Assembly (NCBI RefSeq): GCF_014202315.1
Contig: NZ_JACHGN010000007.1
Coordinates: 1-64,000, forward strand
Direction of reading: 5' to 3'
DNA length: 64,000 nucleotides
Origin: Thermocatellispora tengchongensis
GTDB taxonomy: Bacteria; Actinomycetota; Actinomycetes; Streptosporangiales; Streptosporangiaceae
Part shown: positions 55,228 to 63,288 of the stretch, piece after piece
How the letters are laid out: each line of letters begins with the position of its first letter
How positions within the stretch are numbered: position 1 is the first letter of the stretch
Notes under the pieces: generated by a model
Seen by the model: only the letters and a program-made list of their open reading frames with translations
What the model was told of the DNA's origin: nothing
The model's database searches: none
Position numbers and translations under genes: made by a program

Positions 55228-56566
55228 CCTTCCACGCCGGGCCGTGACCCGTTCGGCCAAGCTGGCGACCCTCCCGCTCGGCTTCGCCGGGCGCACCGCC
55301 CTCGGGCTCGGCAAGCGCATCGGCGGCAAACCGGCCGAGCTGGTGGCGCAGGAGATCCAGCAGCGCACCGGAGAGCAGATCTTCAAGGTGCTGGGCGAGC
55401 TCAAGGGCGGCGCGATGAAGCTGGGGCAGGCGCTGTCGATCTTCGAGGCGGCGCTGCCGCCGGAGATCGCGGGCCCGTACCGGGCGACGCTGACCAAGCT
55501 CCAGGACGCCGCTCCCCCGATGCCGGCCTCGACCGTGCACCGGGTGCTCGCCGAGCAGCTCGGCGACGACTGGCGCGAGAACTTCCGCTCCTTCGACGAC
55601 AAGCCGACCGCCGCCGCGTCCATCGGCCAGGTGCACCGCGCGGTGTGGCACGACGGCCGCGCGGTCGCGGTGAAGATCCAGTATCCGGGCGCCGGCAAGG
55701 CCCTGCTGTCCGACTTCAAGCAGCTCGCCCGTCTCGGCAAGCTGTTCGGGGCGCTGCTGCCCGGCCTGGACATCAAGGCCGTGCTGGCCGAGCTGCGCGA
55801 GCGGGTCGAGGAGGAGCTCGACTACTTCAAGGAGGCCGAGGCACAGCACGCCTTCGCGCAGGAGTTCGCCGGCGACCCCGACTTCGCCGTGCCCGACGTG
55901 ATCGCGGCCAACGAGCAGGTGCTCGTCGCCGAGTGGCTCGACGGCACCCCGCTGTCGCGCATCATCACCGACGGCACCAAGGAGGAACGCGACCGCGCCG
56001 GCCTGCTGCTGGTGCGCTTCCTGTTCTGCTCCCCCGCCCGCGTCGGCATGCTCCACGCCGACCCCCACCCGGGCAACTACCGCATCACTCCCGACGGCCG
56101 CCTGGGCGTCCTCGACTTCGGCGCCGTCAGCCGCCTGCCCACCGGCTATCCCCCCTCGTTCGGCACCCTGACCCGTATCTACAACCAGGGCGACATGGAG
56201 ACCGTGGTCCGGGGCCTGCGCGAGGAGGGCTTCATCCGCCCCGGCATCGAGGTCGACATCGACGCCCTGCGCGGCTTCCTGGCCCCATACGTAGAACCCA
56301 CCCAGGTGGAGGAGTTCACTTTCAGCAGGCAGTGGCTTCAACACCAGGCCGCCACGGTCGCCGACCTCCGCCCCACCAACGTCGTCCGCCAGCTCAACCT
56401 CCCACCGTCCTACGTCCTGATCCACCGCGTCCACGCCGCCGGCGTCGGCGTCCTGTGCCAACTCGGCACCACCGCCCGCTTCCGCGACGAGGTCATCCGC
56501 TGGATCCCCGGCTTCGCCGACACCCCGGGCCAGGACCCGCAACACGAACCGGTCCCCGCCATCTGA
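55220..56566 (+). CDS. AarF/ABC1/UbiB-family atypical kinase
   Basis: A 448-residue protein of the ABC1/UbiB family. Family marks are K67-x-G69-Q70 (KLGQ), the Ala-rich loop AAAS (131-134), the ATP-binding lysine K152 (VKIQYPG), and HADPHPGNY and LDFGAVS of the catalytic loops. These proteins support quinone or lipid metabolism as ATPases. The C-terminal 90 residues are helical. It has no own ribosome site, and an upstream leader frame overlaps its start. Confidence 0.92.
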   Translation: MSDLPRRAVTRSAKLATLPLGFAGRTALGLGKRIGGKPAELVAQEIQQRTGEQIFKVLGELKGGAMKLGQALSIFEAALPPEIAGPYRATLTKLQDAAPPMPASTVHRVLAEQLGDDWRENFRSFDDKPTAAASIGQVHRAVWHDGRAVAVKIQYPGAGKALLSDFKQLARLGKLFGALLPGLDIKAVLAELRERVEEELDYFKEAEAQHAFAQEFAGDPDFAVPDVIAANEQVLVAEWLDGTPLSRIITDGTKEERDRAGLLLVRFLFCSPARVGMLHADPHPGNYRITPDGRLGVLDFGAVSRLPTGYPPSFGTLTRIYNQGDMETVVRGLREEGFIRPGIEVDIDALRGFLAPYVEPTQVEEFTFSRQWLQHQAATVADLRPTNVVRQLNLPPSYVLIHRVHAAGVGVLCQLGTTARFRDEVIRWIPGFADTPGQDPQHEPVPAI

Positions 56567-56775
56567 CCCTCTGCGGCGCGCGTTATCGAACGTGCGCGCG
56601 CAGGGGAGATGCGCGGGCCGGCAAGTGCGGGTCGGTACGGGGGTTGGAACAGCCGGTCAGAACGGCCGGGCGGAACGAGCAGGGCGGAACGAGCAGGGCG
56701 GAACGAGCAGGGCGTGCCGGCCGGACGGAACGGCCCGGACCGGCGGAACGGCCCGACTCACCGACCAGGCGGGAC

Positions 56776-56978
56776 GGCCGAGGGCATGATCGCCGGGCCG
56801 TCCTTTCGTGTGGCGGGGCGGTCCTGGTGCTACTGGCGGGGGACAGCGTGTGCCTTGGGGTCACGCGTGCTCGCGGGTCGATGGCGGCGGGCCAGACGGA
56901 GGCGGCCTCGCGGACTGCCGCGTGCTGGGCCTCGTCGGGCTCGGCCTGGAGCAGGACGACGATGCCGTCGTCGCGCCG
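56776..56978. repeat. Degenerate copy of the ferredoxin-gene segment
   Basis: Strongly similar to 57384-57592 with substitutions and small indels. The two copies lie about 610 bp apart in direct orientation. Confidence 0.8.
56872..56978 (-). pseudogene. Remnant of a second ferredoxin gene
   Basis: The minus strand reads RDDGIVVLLQAEPDEAQHA and continues as VREAASVWPAAIDP. This matches residues 28-62 of the ferredoxin at 57470, with the last cluster cysteine replaced by tryptophan and one residue deleted. The N-terminal part with the CxxAxxC motif is absent. It cannot hold a cluster. Confidence 0.75.
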
Positions 56979-57383
56979 GCCGGGCGGAACAATCCAGGCG
57001 AAACGACCCGAACGCACCGGACGCACCGGCCGCCGTGCTGTCCCTGGCCAGCCACGCCGACGAATGGACCCGATGGCTGCGGCGGCGCGCCCGTGGTCGC
57101 GCGGCGGCGGCGCGCTCGGGCCGCGCTGGCCGCGGGCACCGGGGCCGGCGCGGAGTCCGAGGGCACGGGCCAGACGTGGCGCGGCTGGGCCGCGCGCCGC
57201 GCGGCCAGGCGGGCGGCCCAGACGGAACGACCATGACGGACCGATCGGGCAAAACGGCCCAGGCGAAACGACCACGACGCACCGGCCAGGAACAACCCAT
57301 GCGAAACGACCACGACGTACCGGCTAGGCCGCCCAGGCGAAACGCCCCCGACGACCGGCCGGGAGCAACGGCCCGGGCGGAAC

Positions 57384-57592
57384 GGCCGGAGGGCATGGTC
57401 GCCGGGCCGTGCCTCGTGTGGCGGGGCGGTCCTGGTGCTACTGGCGGGAGGACGGCGTGTGCCTTGGGGTCACGGGTGCTCGCTCAGGTCGATGGCGGCG
57501 GCGGGGCAGACGGCGGCGGCCTCGCGGACTGCCGCGTGCTGGGCCTCGTCGGGCTCGGGCTGGAGCAGGACGACGATGCCGTCGTCGTCGCG
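57384..57592. repeat. Parental copy of the ferredoxin-segment duplication
   Basis: This segment covers the 3' part of the intact ferredoxin gene and about 85 bp of its downstream flank, and corresponds to 56776-56978. Confidence 0.8.
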
Positions 57593-57670
57593 CTGGTCGA
57601 ACACCTCCGGTGCGATCAGTACGCACTGGCCGGCTCCGCAGCACTTGGCCTCGTCCACGGTGATTTTCAT
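57470..57670 (-). CDS. [3Fe-4S] ferredoxin
   Basis: A 66-residue ferredoxin of the kind that feeds bacterial P450s. Cluster residues are C10, C16 and C55, with A13 in place of the fourth cysteine (CCGAGQC), which fits a [3Fe-4S] cluster; C11 is an extra cysteine. The ATG has a GGAGG site. It is the last gene of the reductase-P450-ferredoxin set. A perfect 20-bp palindrome and a 15-bp tandem repeat lie between it and the P450. Confidence 0.94.
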   Translation of the reverse strand: MKITVDEAKCCGAGQCVLIAPEVFDQRDDDGIVVLLQPEPDEAQHAAVREAAAVCPAAAIDLSEHP

Positions 57671-57688
57671 CGGAAACCTCCAAGGAAA

Positions 57689-57708
57689 CCCCCGCCTGCA
57701 GGCGGGGG
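57689..57708. terminator. 20-bp perfect palindrome between P450 and ferredoxin
   Basis: CCCCCGCCTG / CAGGCGGGGG pairs without a loop gap and lies 18 bp before the ferredoxin ATG on the minus strand. It may attenuate the ferredoxin or stabilise the upstream message. Confidence 0.5.
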
Positions 57709-57781
57709 CAGAATCAGACTCCTGCGGAGCAGGACACGGGAAGGCGACTCACCGCCGGGCGAACCGCCGTATCGAACACGC

Positions 57782-57833
57782 GCACGTCGAAGACCCGCAC
57801 GTCGAAGACCCGCACGTCGAACACGCGCACGAC
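57782..57833. repeat. 15-bp tandem repeat
   Basis: CGCACGTCGAAGACC is repeated twice exactly, then once as CGCACGTCGAACACG and once in part. It lies just after the P450 stop. Confidence 0.8.
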
Positions 57834-57855
57834 TCTCAAGCGGCGCGGCGTCGTA

Positions 57856-59070
57856 TCACCAGCGGACCGGGACCGTGCGCAGGCCGCCGACGGCGAGACC
57901 TTCGACCCGCTCCAGTTCCGTCACCGGCACGGCCAGATCCAGGGTGGGGAGCTTGCGCAGCAGCACTTCCAGGACCACCTGCAGTTCGGTGCGGGCCAGG
58001 GCCTGGCCCAGGCAGGAGTGGGAGCCGGAGCCGAAGGCCAGGTGGGGGTTGGGGCTGCGGGTGAGGTCCATCTCCTCCGCGTGGTCGAAGGCGCTCTCGT
58101 CGCGGTTGGCGGCGGCCATGCTGCAGATCACCGTGGTGCCGCGGGGCAGTACCGTGCCGCTGACCTCGGTCTCCTCCTTGAGGTAGCGCGGCAGGCCGAA
58201 GCCGGCGTTGGCGTCGAAGCGCAGCGTCTCCTCCACCGCCGTACGGATCAGTGACGGGTCGGCCAGCAGGCGCTCCCAGCGGCTGCGGTCGGCCAGCAGC
58301 ATGGAGACCATCTTGCCGATCATGTTGGCGGTGGTCTCGTGCCCGGCGACCAGCAGCGCCATGCCGGTGACCAGGATCTGGATCTCCGACAGCCCGCCGT
58401 CCTCGGGGCCGCCGGCCGCGATCAGCTCGCTCAGCAGGTCCTCGCCCGGCTGCCGGCGCTTGGCGGCGAGGTGGTCGGACATGTACTGAAAGAACTCGGC
58501 CTGAGCGGCGTCGACCTCGGCCTTGCTGTAGCGGGTGAGGTTGAGCAGGGTGTCGGACCAGTAGGAGAACCGGTCGCGGTCGGCGGCGGGCACGCCGAGC
58601 ATGTCGCAGATCACGTACACCGGCAGCGGGAAGCCCAGGGACGCCTTGAGGTCGCCGGGGGCGCCGCGCTTGACCATGTCGTCGATGAGGTCCTCGGCGA
58701 TCTGGGCCATCTGGGGCCGCATGGCGGACATGCGCTTGGCGGTGAACCACTTGCCGACCAGGCGCCGCCAGTGCTGGTGCTCCTCCCCGCCGTCGGGGAT
58801 GATCGCCGCCATCTCGCTGCTGAACAGCCCGCCGTCCTCGTCGGCCGACAGCCGCGCCGCGTCGGGCGCGTTGAGCAGGCGGGTGAAGCGCGGGTCGGCG
58901 AGCACCTGCTTGACGTCCTGGTAGCGGGTCAGCAGCGTCGCCCGGTCGCCGCTGGGCAGCGTCACGTGGGCCACCGGGCACTTGTCGCGCAGGCGCGCCC
59001 ATTCCGCAGGCGGCTCCAGTGCGGCGTCATTGGGGATCGGGTAGCTCAGGACCTGCTCGTCAACGCTCAT
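57856..59070 (-). CDS. Cytochrome P450
   Basis: A 404-residue bacterial P450. The I-helix AGHETT, K-helix ETLR and haem loop FGSGSHSCLGQ with ligand C353 are present. The Glu-rich HQHWRRLVGKWFT region is the C helix. It is encoded between its reductase (46 bp upstream) and ferredoxin (185 bp downstream), which makes a self-sufficient monooxygenase set. The ATG has an AGGGAGA site. The substrate is unknown. Confidence 0.95.
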   Translation of the reverse strand: MSVDEQVLSYPIPNDAALEPPAEWARLRDKCPVAHVTLPSGDRATLLTRYQDVKQVLADPRFTRLLNAPDAARLSADEDGGLFSSEMAAIIPDGGEEHQHWRRLVGKWFTAKRMSAMRPQMAQIAEDLIDDMVKRGAPGDLKASLGFPLPVYVICDMLGVPAADRDRFSYWSDTLLNLTRYSKAEVDAAQAEFFQYMSDHLAAKRRQPGEDLLSELIAAGGPEDGGLSEIQILVTGMALLVAGHETTANMIGKMVSMLLADRSRWERLLADPSLIRTAVEETLRFDANAGFGLPRYLKEETEVSGTVLPRGTTVICSMAAANRDESAFDHAEEMDLTRSPNPHLAFGSGSHSCLGQALARTELQVVLEVLLRKLPTLDLAVPVTELERVEGLAVGGLRTVPVRW

Positions 59071-59116
59071 TCGGCATCTCCCTGTGAGTGGATGGATCGG
59101 TTCGGCCGGTGCCGCC

Positions 59117-60310
59117 TCACGCGGTCGCGAGGCGCGGAGTGTCCTGCCAGGCGCCCAGGACCTGCTGCCTCAGGAGGCGGGCCTGCTTGGGCATGTTCCA
59201 GCCGAGCACCGCCGTGACCTGGCCGCCCTCCTGGTAGAGGGCGGTGAAGCGGCCCTGTGCCACGTCGCCGTCGGCGATGGTCACCTTGGCCGCCGCCGAC
59301 GGCAGGCCGTGCGCCTGGATCTTGACGTCGTACTGGTCGGTCCAGAAGTAAGGGATCGGCGTGTACGGGCGGTCGGCGCCGAGGATGTTGGCCGCCACCA
59401 CCTGCGCCTGCTCGGTGGCGTTGGTGCGGTTCTCCAGACGCAGCCGCCTGCCGAGCCCTTCGTGCTGGAAGGAGGCCACGTCGCCGACGGCGTACACCCC
59501 CTCGGCGGCACGGCATCGCGAGTCGCACTCCACACCGTCGCCCAGGGGGAGCCCGCTGCCCTCCAGCCAGCCGGTCGCCGGCCGGGAGCCGATGGCCACC
59601 ACGACCATGTCGGCGGGCAGGAACTCACCGGAGGCCGGCCGCACGCCCGTCACCCGCCCCGCGGCGCCCGTCAGCTCCTCGATCGCGACACCGAGCCGCA
59701 GCCGTACCCCGCGCTCGGCGTGCTTCTCGGCGAGCATGGCGCCGATGACCTGGCCGAGCTGGTCGTTCAGGAGGGTGCCGCCCATTCCGGCGAGGGTGAC
59801 CTCCAGGTTCAGGGTGCGGGCGGTGGCCGCGATCTCGGCACCCAGCACCCCCTCGCCCACGACCACGAGCCGCGTACCGGCGGACAGGGCATGGCGCAGG
59901 GCGAGCGCGTCGTCGAGGGCGCGCAGCACGTGCACGCCCTCCAGATGATCCTGGCCGGGGAGCCGGAGGGGCGTCAGGCCGGTGGCGATGACAACGACGT
60001 CGCCGCGCAGCACCCGGCCGGAGACGGTGGTGACCGCGCGTTCCGCCGGGTCCAGCGCGACGGCGGGCTCGCCCAGCACGAACTCGGCGTGCAGGGCGTC
60101 CAACTGCGCCTGGCCGCGGAGCTGGACGCGGGGCGGCTCCCACGCGCCGGACAGGAGCTGTTTCGACAGCGGCGGCCGGTCGTACGGCAGGTGGGGTTCG
60201 GCGTCGAGAAACGTCAGCCGGCCCTGGTAGCCGTGCCGCCGCAGCGCCTCCGCCGTGCTCAGCCCAGCGGCGGACGCACCGACGATCAGGATGCTCCCGG
60301 GCGAGGTCAC
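59117..60310 (-). CDS. Ferredoxin reductase (FAD/NAD-dependent)
   Basis: A 397-residue FAD-dependent reductase of the putidaredoxin-reductase type. FAD motif ILIVGASAAGLSTAEALR (about 6-23), the LPYDRPPLSK segment, NAD motif VVVGEGVLGAEIAA (about 148-161) and the second FAD motif VYAVGDVAS are seen. It passes electrons from NAD(P)H to the ferredoxin at 57470. The GTG start overlaps the stop of an 18-codon leader frame (GTGA). It is divergent from a TetR gene that likely controls the set. Confidence 0.93.
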   Translation of the reverse strand: MTSPGSILIVGASAAGLSTAEALRRHGYQGRLTFLDAEPHLPYDRPPLSKQLLSGAWEPPRVQLRGQAQLDALHAEFVLGEPAVALDPAERAVTTVSGRVLRGDVVVIATGLTPLRLPGQDHLEGVHVLRALDDALALRHALSAGTRLVVVGEGVLGAEIAATARTLNLEVTLAGMGGTLLNDQLGQVIGAMLAEKHAERGVRLRLGVAIEELTGAAGRVTGVRPASGEFLPADMVVVAIGSRPATGWLEGSGLPLGDGVECDSRCRAAEGVYAVGDVASFQHEGLGRRLRLENRTNATEQAQVVAANILGADRPYTPIPYFWTDQYDVKIQAHGLPSAAAKVTIADGDVAQGRFTALYQEGGQVTAVLGWNMPKQARLLRQQVLGAWQDTPRLATA

Positions 60311-60363
60311 GAGGCGCGGCCCAGGTGCGGGGCGGCGGCCTCCCGGCCTGCACACGTCTGCAT
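60307..60363 (-). CDS. Leader peptide (18 aa) coupled to the reductase gene
   Basis: An ATG with a GAAAGGACC site encodes MQTCAGREAAAPHLGRAS and ends in a TGA that overlaps the reductase GTG. The reductase lacks its own strong site, so coupling is plausible. Coding status unproven. Confidence 0.4.
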   Translation of the reverse strand: MQTCAGREAAAPHLGRAS

Positions 60364-60426
60364 GGGTGGTGGTCCTTTCGGTCGTCCCACGCACAGACTA
60401 ACCTACACCTGCAAGAAAACCGACAC

Positions 60427-61077
60427 ATGTCGATAAAGGGTAAGCTGACGGATGTGGCCCCCAAAGACAGCAACACCCCCACGGGCGATCGGCGCGTGCG
60501 CCGCACCCAGACGGCCCTGGCGCGTGCGCTGATCCAGCTCGTCGAGGAGCGGGATCTGTCCCGGATCAGCGTCTCCGACGTGGCCGATCGCGCCGAGGTG
60601 AGCCGCTCGGCCTTCTACGACCACTACCGCGACGTCCACGAACTGGCCGAGGCGGCGTGCACCGCGATGATCGACGCGTTGATCGAGTCCCTGCCCGTCC
60701 CCGCCCCCGACTCGGCCGACCCGGTGCAGGACGCGACCCACTCGCTGACGGCGTTCTTCGCCAGCCTCGCCGAGCACGCCGGCCTCTACCGCAGCCTGCT
60801 CGGACCACAGGGCAGCGCACGCGTCACCGACCACATCCGCCGCCGCATCGCCGCGGCCATCCACCGCGCGCGCGAGGCCACCGCCGATCACCTTCCGGAG
60901 CGCGCACCCTCCGGCAGCCCTCACGACGTCTCCGCCGCCTTCACCGCCGGCGCCATGATCGGCGTGGCCACCGACTGGCTCCAGCGCGGATGCCCCCACC
61001 CCCCTGCCGAGATGGCCGCCCTGACCTGGCCGCTACTGAGCGCGCTCTACGGCGTCGAGGCCGGCACACGCCCCTGA
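60427..61077 (+). CDS. TetR-family regulator
   Basis: A 216-residue TetR regulator. The helix-turn-helix reads ISVSDVADRAEVSRSAFYDHYRDVHEL (about 45-72); the C-terminal ligand domain follows. The start ATG lies within the dyad CGACA-CA-TGTCG (60421-60432), so the message is probably leaderless and autoregulated. It is divergent from the P450 redox operon and its likely repressor. Confidence 0.92.
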   Translation: MSIKGKLTDVAPKDSNTPTGDRRVRRTQTALARALIQLVEERDLSRISVSDVADRAEVSRSAFYDHYRDVHELAEAACTAMIDALIESLPVPAPDSADPVQDATHSLTAFFASLAEHAGLYRSLLGPQGSARVTDHIRRRIAAAIHRAREATADHLPERAPSGSPHDVSAAFTAGAMIGVATDWLQRGCPHPPAEMAALTWPLLSALYGVEAGTRP

Positions 61078-61201
61078 GCGCGGACACCCTGCCCACCTGG
61101 CCGGACGCCGAGGCTCCACGCGGCACGGGTACGCGGGTTCCTAGCCCGGCCGCCGGGTCTCCCCCAGCAGCGCCGCCGCCTCCGCCGACCGGAAGGGAAC
61201 C

Positions 61202-61363
61202 TCACGGTGGCCGCGGAACCGCCCGGTGATCGCTGACAGCAGTCGCCGGCCGGGCACGACAGCCGGCATCGTGTTCCCAATCGCCGCAGAGCAGGTATGC
61301 GGTACGTAACAGTCGCGGCGATCTCGCCTCGACGTAGGCGACGAAGTCCGCGCTATCGCGCAT
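61202..61363 (-). pseudogene. N-terminal remnant of a SigE-family ECF sigma factor
   Basis: From the ATG at 61363 (AGAGG site) the first 34 residues read ADFVAYVEARSPRLLRTAYL then LCGDWEHDAG, the start of region 2 of SigE-family sigma factors. The next conserved AEDLVQ segment is missing and the frame ends after 53 residues in unrelated sequence. The sigma gene has been deleted from about 61265. Confidence 0.65.
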
Positions 61364-61715
61364 TGGCCATGCCTCTCTTTCGTGCCACTCCCTCTACGAC
61401 CCATTGGGGGTCGCCGAGAGTTGCCCCGTCCGGCCCACCGATCAGGCGCGGATGCGGGGGACCGCCGCGTCGCGTTCGTCCGCAGCCGCGCCTCTGGGGC
61501 GGCGCGACGGGCGGGCATGCGGGCGGTGCGCACGGTCGGGGGCCCAGGACGCGGCGACCCGCTTGCGAAGGCGGGGTGGCGGGCAGGATGCGGGTGCCGC
61601 ATGCGCACGCGTGCTCCTGCGGCGCAGGTGCGAGCGCACAAGCGGACGTGGCCGTGAGCGGTGCGAGGTGCCGGGGTGCGCGGCCGTACGGGGTCACGTC
61701 CACGGACGCATCGGG

Positions 61716-61770
61716 CAAGGTGTACGCACGTGCCGGACCCCAGGGTGTGCGCGGGCACGGGCAGGGACCG
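61716..61770. repeat. 55-bp direct repeat, copy 1
   Basis: Begins CAAGGTGTACGCACGTGCCG and matches 61894-61949 except for one substitution and one inserted G. Confidence 0.85.
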
Positions 61771-61893
61771 CACGAGGGCGGGAGCCCGGCCCGCCCCTAA
61801 AGCGGGAGCCCTGCCCGAAAGCGGGGCCCACCCGAAAGGGGGCCCCGCCCGAAAGCGGGGGCGGAACCGGCGCAACCGGTGGGGGCGGAGGGC

Positions 61894-61949
61894 CAAGGTG
61901 TACGCACGTGCCGGACCCTAGGGTGTGCGCGGGCACGGGCAGGGGACCG
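61894..61949. repeat. 55-bp direct repeat, copy 2
   Basis: Second copy of the repeat at 61716-61770, 178 bp further on in the same orientation. Confidence 0.85.
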
Positions 61950-62221
61950 CCCGAAAGCGGGGGCGGGGGCGGGGCCGGCGCGATCGGTGGGGGCGGAGGG
62001 CGCGAAACGCGGCAGCCCTCACCCTGGAGAGGGCGGGGCGGGGCCGGTGCGACCGGAGGGCGCGAAAGGGCAGGAGCCCTCGCCCTGGAAGGGGGCGGGG
62101 GCTCCTGGGGTGGCCGGGTCTGGGGGTTCGGGCGCGTCAGCCGCGGGTCAGGTGGTGCTTTCGGCCGGGGCCCCGGCAGTCGGGCGGGCCGGTGCTGGGG
62201 CCCCGGGCTTTCGCGCTCGGG

Positions 62222-62416
62222 TCAGACCAGGCGCATCATGGCCTGGCGGAGGCGGGTCGAGGCGCGTTCGGCGTTGCGCTGGGCGCGCCTCAGGCGGATG
62301 AGGCCGGTGACCAGCCTCTCGTGCTCCGCTTCCTGGTGCAGGGTCCGTATTCGGTCCCGTACCAGTTCTTCATACATAGAAGGGATCTCGGTGCTCCGGC
62401 CAATGAAACCGCTCAT
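62222..62416 (-). CDS. Small conserved-looking basic protein
   Basis: A 64-residue protein, mostly one long amphipathic helix rich in Arg and Glu (MYEELVRDRIRTLHQEAEHERL). The ATG has a GAAAGG site. It lies 47 bp behind whiB7 on the same strand and may be co-transcribed. Similar short Arg-rich proteins occur singly in actinomycetes; the function is unknown to me. Confidence 0.7.
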   Translation of the reverse strand: MSGFIGRSTEIPSMYEELVRDRIRTLHQEAEHERLVTGLIRLRRAQRNAERASTRLRQAMMRLV

Positions 62417-62463
62417 CGGAGGTGGTCCTTTCTCGAAAAGTCTGGTGGTTCTACGCGAAAAGG

Positions 62464-62733
62464 TCAGGCAGCGACCGGGGTCTTGCGCGGGCGACCGCGA
62501 GGCCGCTTCCGGGGGACGATGGTCCCCCGCAGGATGAGCTCGCCGCCCCAGACGCCCCAGGGCTCCTCACGCTCAAGGGCCCGGGCCAGGCAGCCCTCGC
62601 GGATCGGGCAGCCTCCGCAGAGCGCCTTGGCGAACTCCACGTCCTCCGGAGACTCGGCGAACCACAGGTCGGGGTCGGTACGACAGGGGATGTCGGCTTC
62701 GTCGATCAGGTCCATGATCGTCTTGGCCCCCAT
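62464..62733 (-). CDS. whiB7: WhiB7-type iron-sulphur transcription factor
   Basis: An 89-residue Wbl protein. The cluster cysteines are C17, C39, C42 and C48 (C-x2-C-x5-C core). GVWGG (60-64) is the sigma-contact turn. The C-terminal AT-hook RGRPRK (79-84) marks the WhiB7/WblC subgroup, master activators of intrinsic antibiotic resistance. The ATG has an AGAGAGGTG site. A terminator-like hairpin 78 nt upstream and an upstream reading frame suggest ribosome-mediated attenuation. Confidence 0.93.
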   Translation of the reverse strand: MGAKTIMDLIDEADIPCRTDPDLWFAESPEDVEFAKALCGGCPIREGCLARALEREEPWGVWGGELILRGTIVPRKRPRGRPRKTPVAA

Positions 62734-62810
62734 CTGCGTCACCTCTCTGATTGTTGGTTGATCTTGAAGATGTACCTCTTGGGTGGGGGTCAGGCTGCGG
62801 ACAAACAAAT

Positions 62811-62843
62811 GGGCCGCGGATCCTGTCTGCGGATCCGCGGCCC
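62811..62843 (-). terminator. Attenuator-like terminator in the whiB7 leader
   Basis: A perfect 13-bp stem (GGGCCGCGGATCC / GGATCCGCGGCCC) with a 7-nt loop is followed on the minus strand by ATTTGTTTGT. It lies 78 nt before whiB7 and 18 nt after the stop of the upstream frame. A second hairpin (CCGGTCA / TGACCGG, 62857-62875) covers that stop codon. Confidence 0.75.
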
Positions 62844-62860
62844 TGGAGGTGGTCAGCCGG

Positions 62861-63172
62861 TCAGGTTGTGACCGGATGTCTCCAGGGATGCGGACCTCGC
62901 AGTCCACCATTGGCGAAAAGCTCGGTCGGCTGGCTGGGCATGGCCTCGAAGGCCGGGGCGTCCACGGTCAGGGCGTGGCCGCCGACGAGGGCGGCGCGCT
63001 CGGGCCGGGCGTACTTCGGAGCGTGGGCAGACTCGTCCTGTCGCAGTTTGGCCGGGACACCCACCGTCAGCAGGGCGGCGGGCGTGCCGTAGCGCGCGGG
63101 AACGGCGGACATGGCGACTCTGCCGAGGCATGCGGAAGCGGCCCACGGCGCGATAGTCGTGTTGATAATCAC
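62861..63172 (-). CDS. Upstream reading frame in the whiB7 leader (103 aa)
   Basis: A GTG with a GGAGG site 8 nt away opens a 103-codon frame ending just before the attenuator hairpins. The product starts IINTTIAPWAASACLGRV and has no known domain. whiB7 genes elsewhere are preceded by translated leader frames whose slowed reading prevents termination. A regulatory role is therefore more likely than a protein function. Confidence 0.5.
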   Translation of the reverse strand: MIINTTIAPWAASACLGRVAMSAVPARYGTPAALLTVGVPAKLRQDESAHAPKYARPERAALVGGHALTVDAPAFEAMPSQPTELFANGGLRGPHPWRHPVTT

Positions 63173-63209
63173 TGGGTCCACCTCCGCTTCTGACTCATCG
63201 GTGAGAGGG

Positions 63210-63237
63210 ACAATGAGCGTCCGACTCGCTTGACCAA
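63210..63237 (-). promoter_or_regulatory. Candidate whiB7 leader promoter
   Basis: On the minus strand TTGGTC (63232-63237), a 16-nt spacer and CATTGT (63210-63215) precede the leader frame. The -10 is weak; an activator such as WhiB7 itself may help. Confidence 0.35.
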
Positions 63238-63246
63238 GACCCTAAA

Positions 63247-63261
63247 CCCCTGGCCCAGGGG
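63247..63261 (-). terminator. Terminator of the tesB-like gene
   Basis: CCCCTGG / CCAGGGG forms a compact hairpin followed on the minus strand by TTTAGGG, 28 bp after the tesB stop. Confidence 0.55.
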
Positions 63262-63288
63262 CGGGCAACATATTTTCTACCTGCAGTT

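Larger units (their letters stand above)
56567..57469. other. Non-coding GC-rich stretch with duplication and short repeats
   Basis: The 900-bp region holds three copies of GCGGAACGAGCAGG (about 56670-56711), the degenerate half of a 200-bp duplication that includes part of the ferredoxin gene, and scattered copies of GCGAAACGACC(ACGACG). No intact gene is seen. Confidence 0.6.
61078..62221. other. Gene-poor GC-rich region with repeats
   Basis: Apart from the sigma-factor remnant (61202-61363) I see no gene in these 1.1 kb. The right half carries a 55-bp direct repeat and many short hairpins of the form CCCGAAAGCGGG. Readings on both strands are low-complexity. Confidence 0.6.

Noticed and set aside
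57782-57833. Possible CRISPR-like repeat
   Set aside because: Units are 15 bp and directly tandem without spacers; no cas genes in the window.
61716-61949. Possible CRISPR or insertion-sequence ends
   Set aside because: Only two direct copies, no terminal inverted repeats and no transposase sequence.
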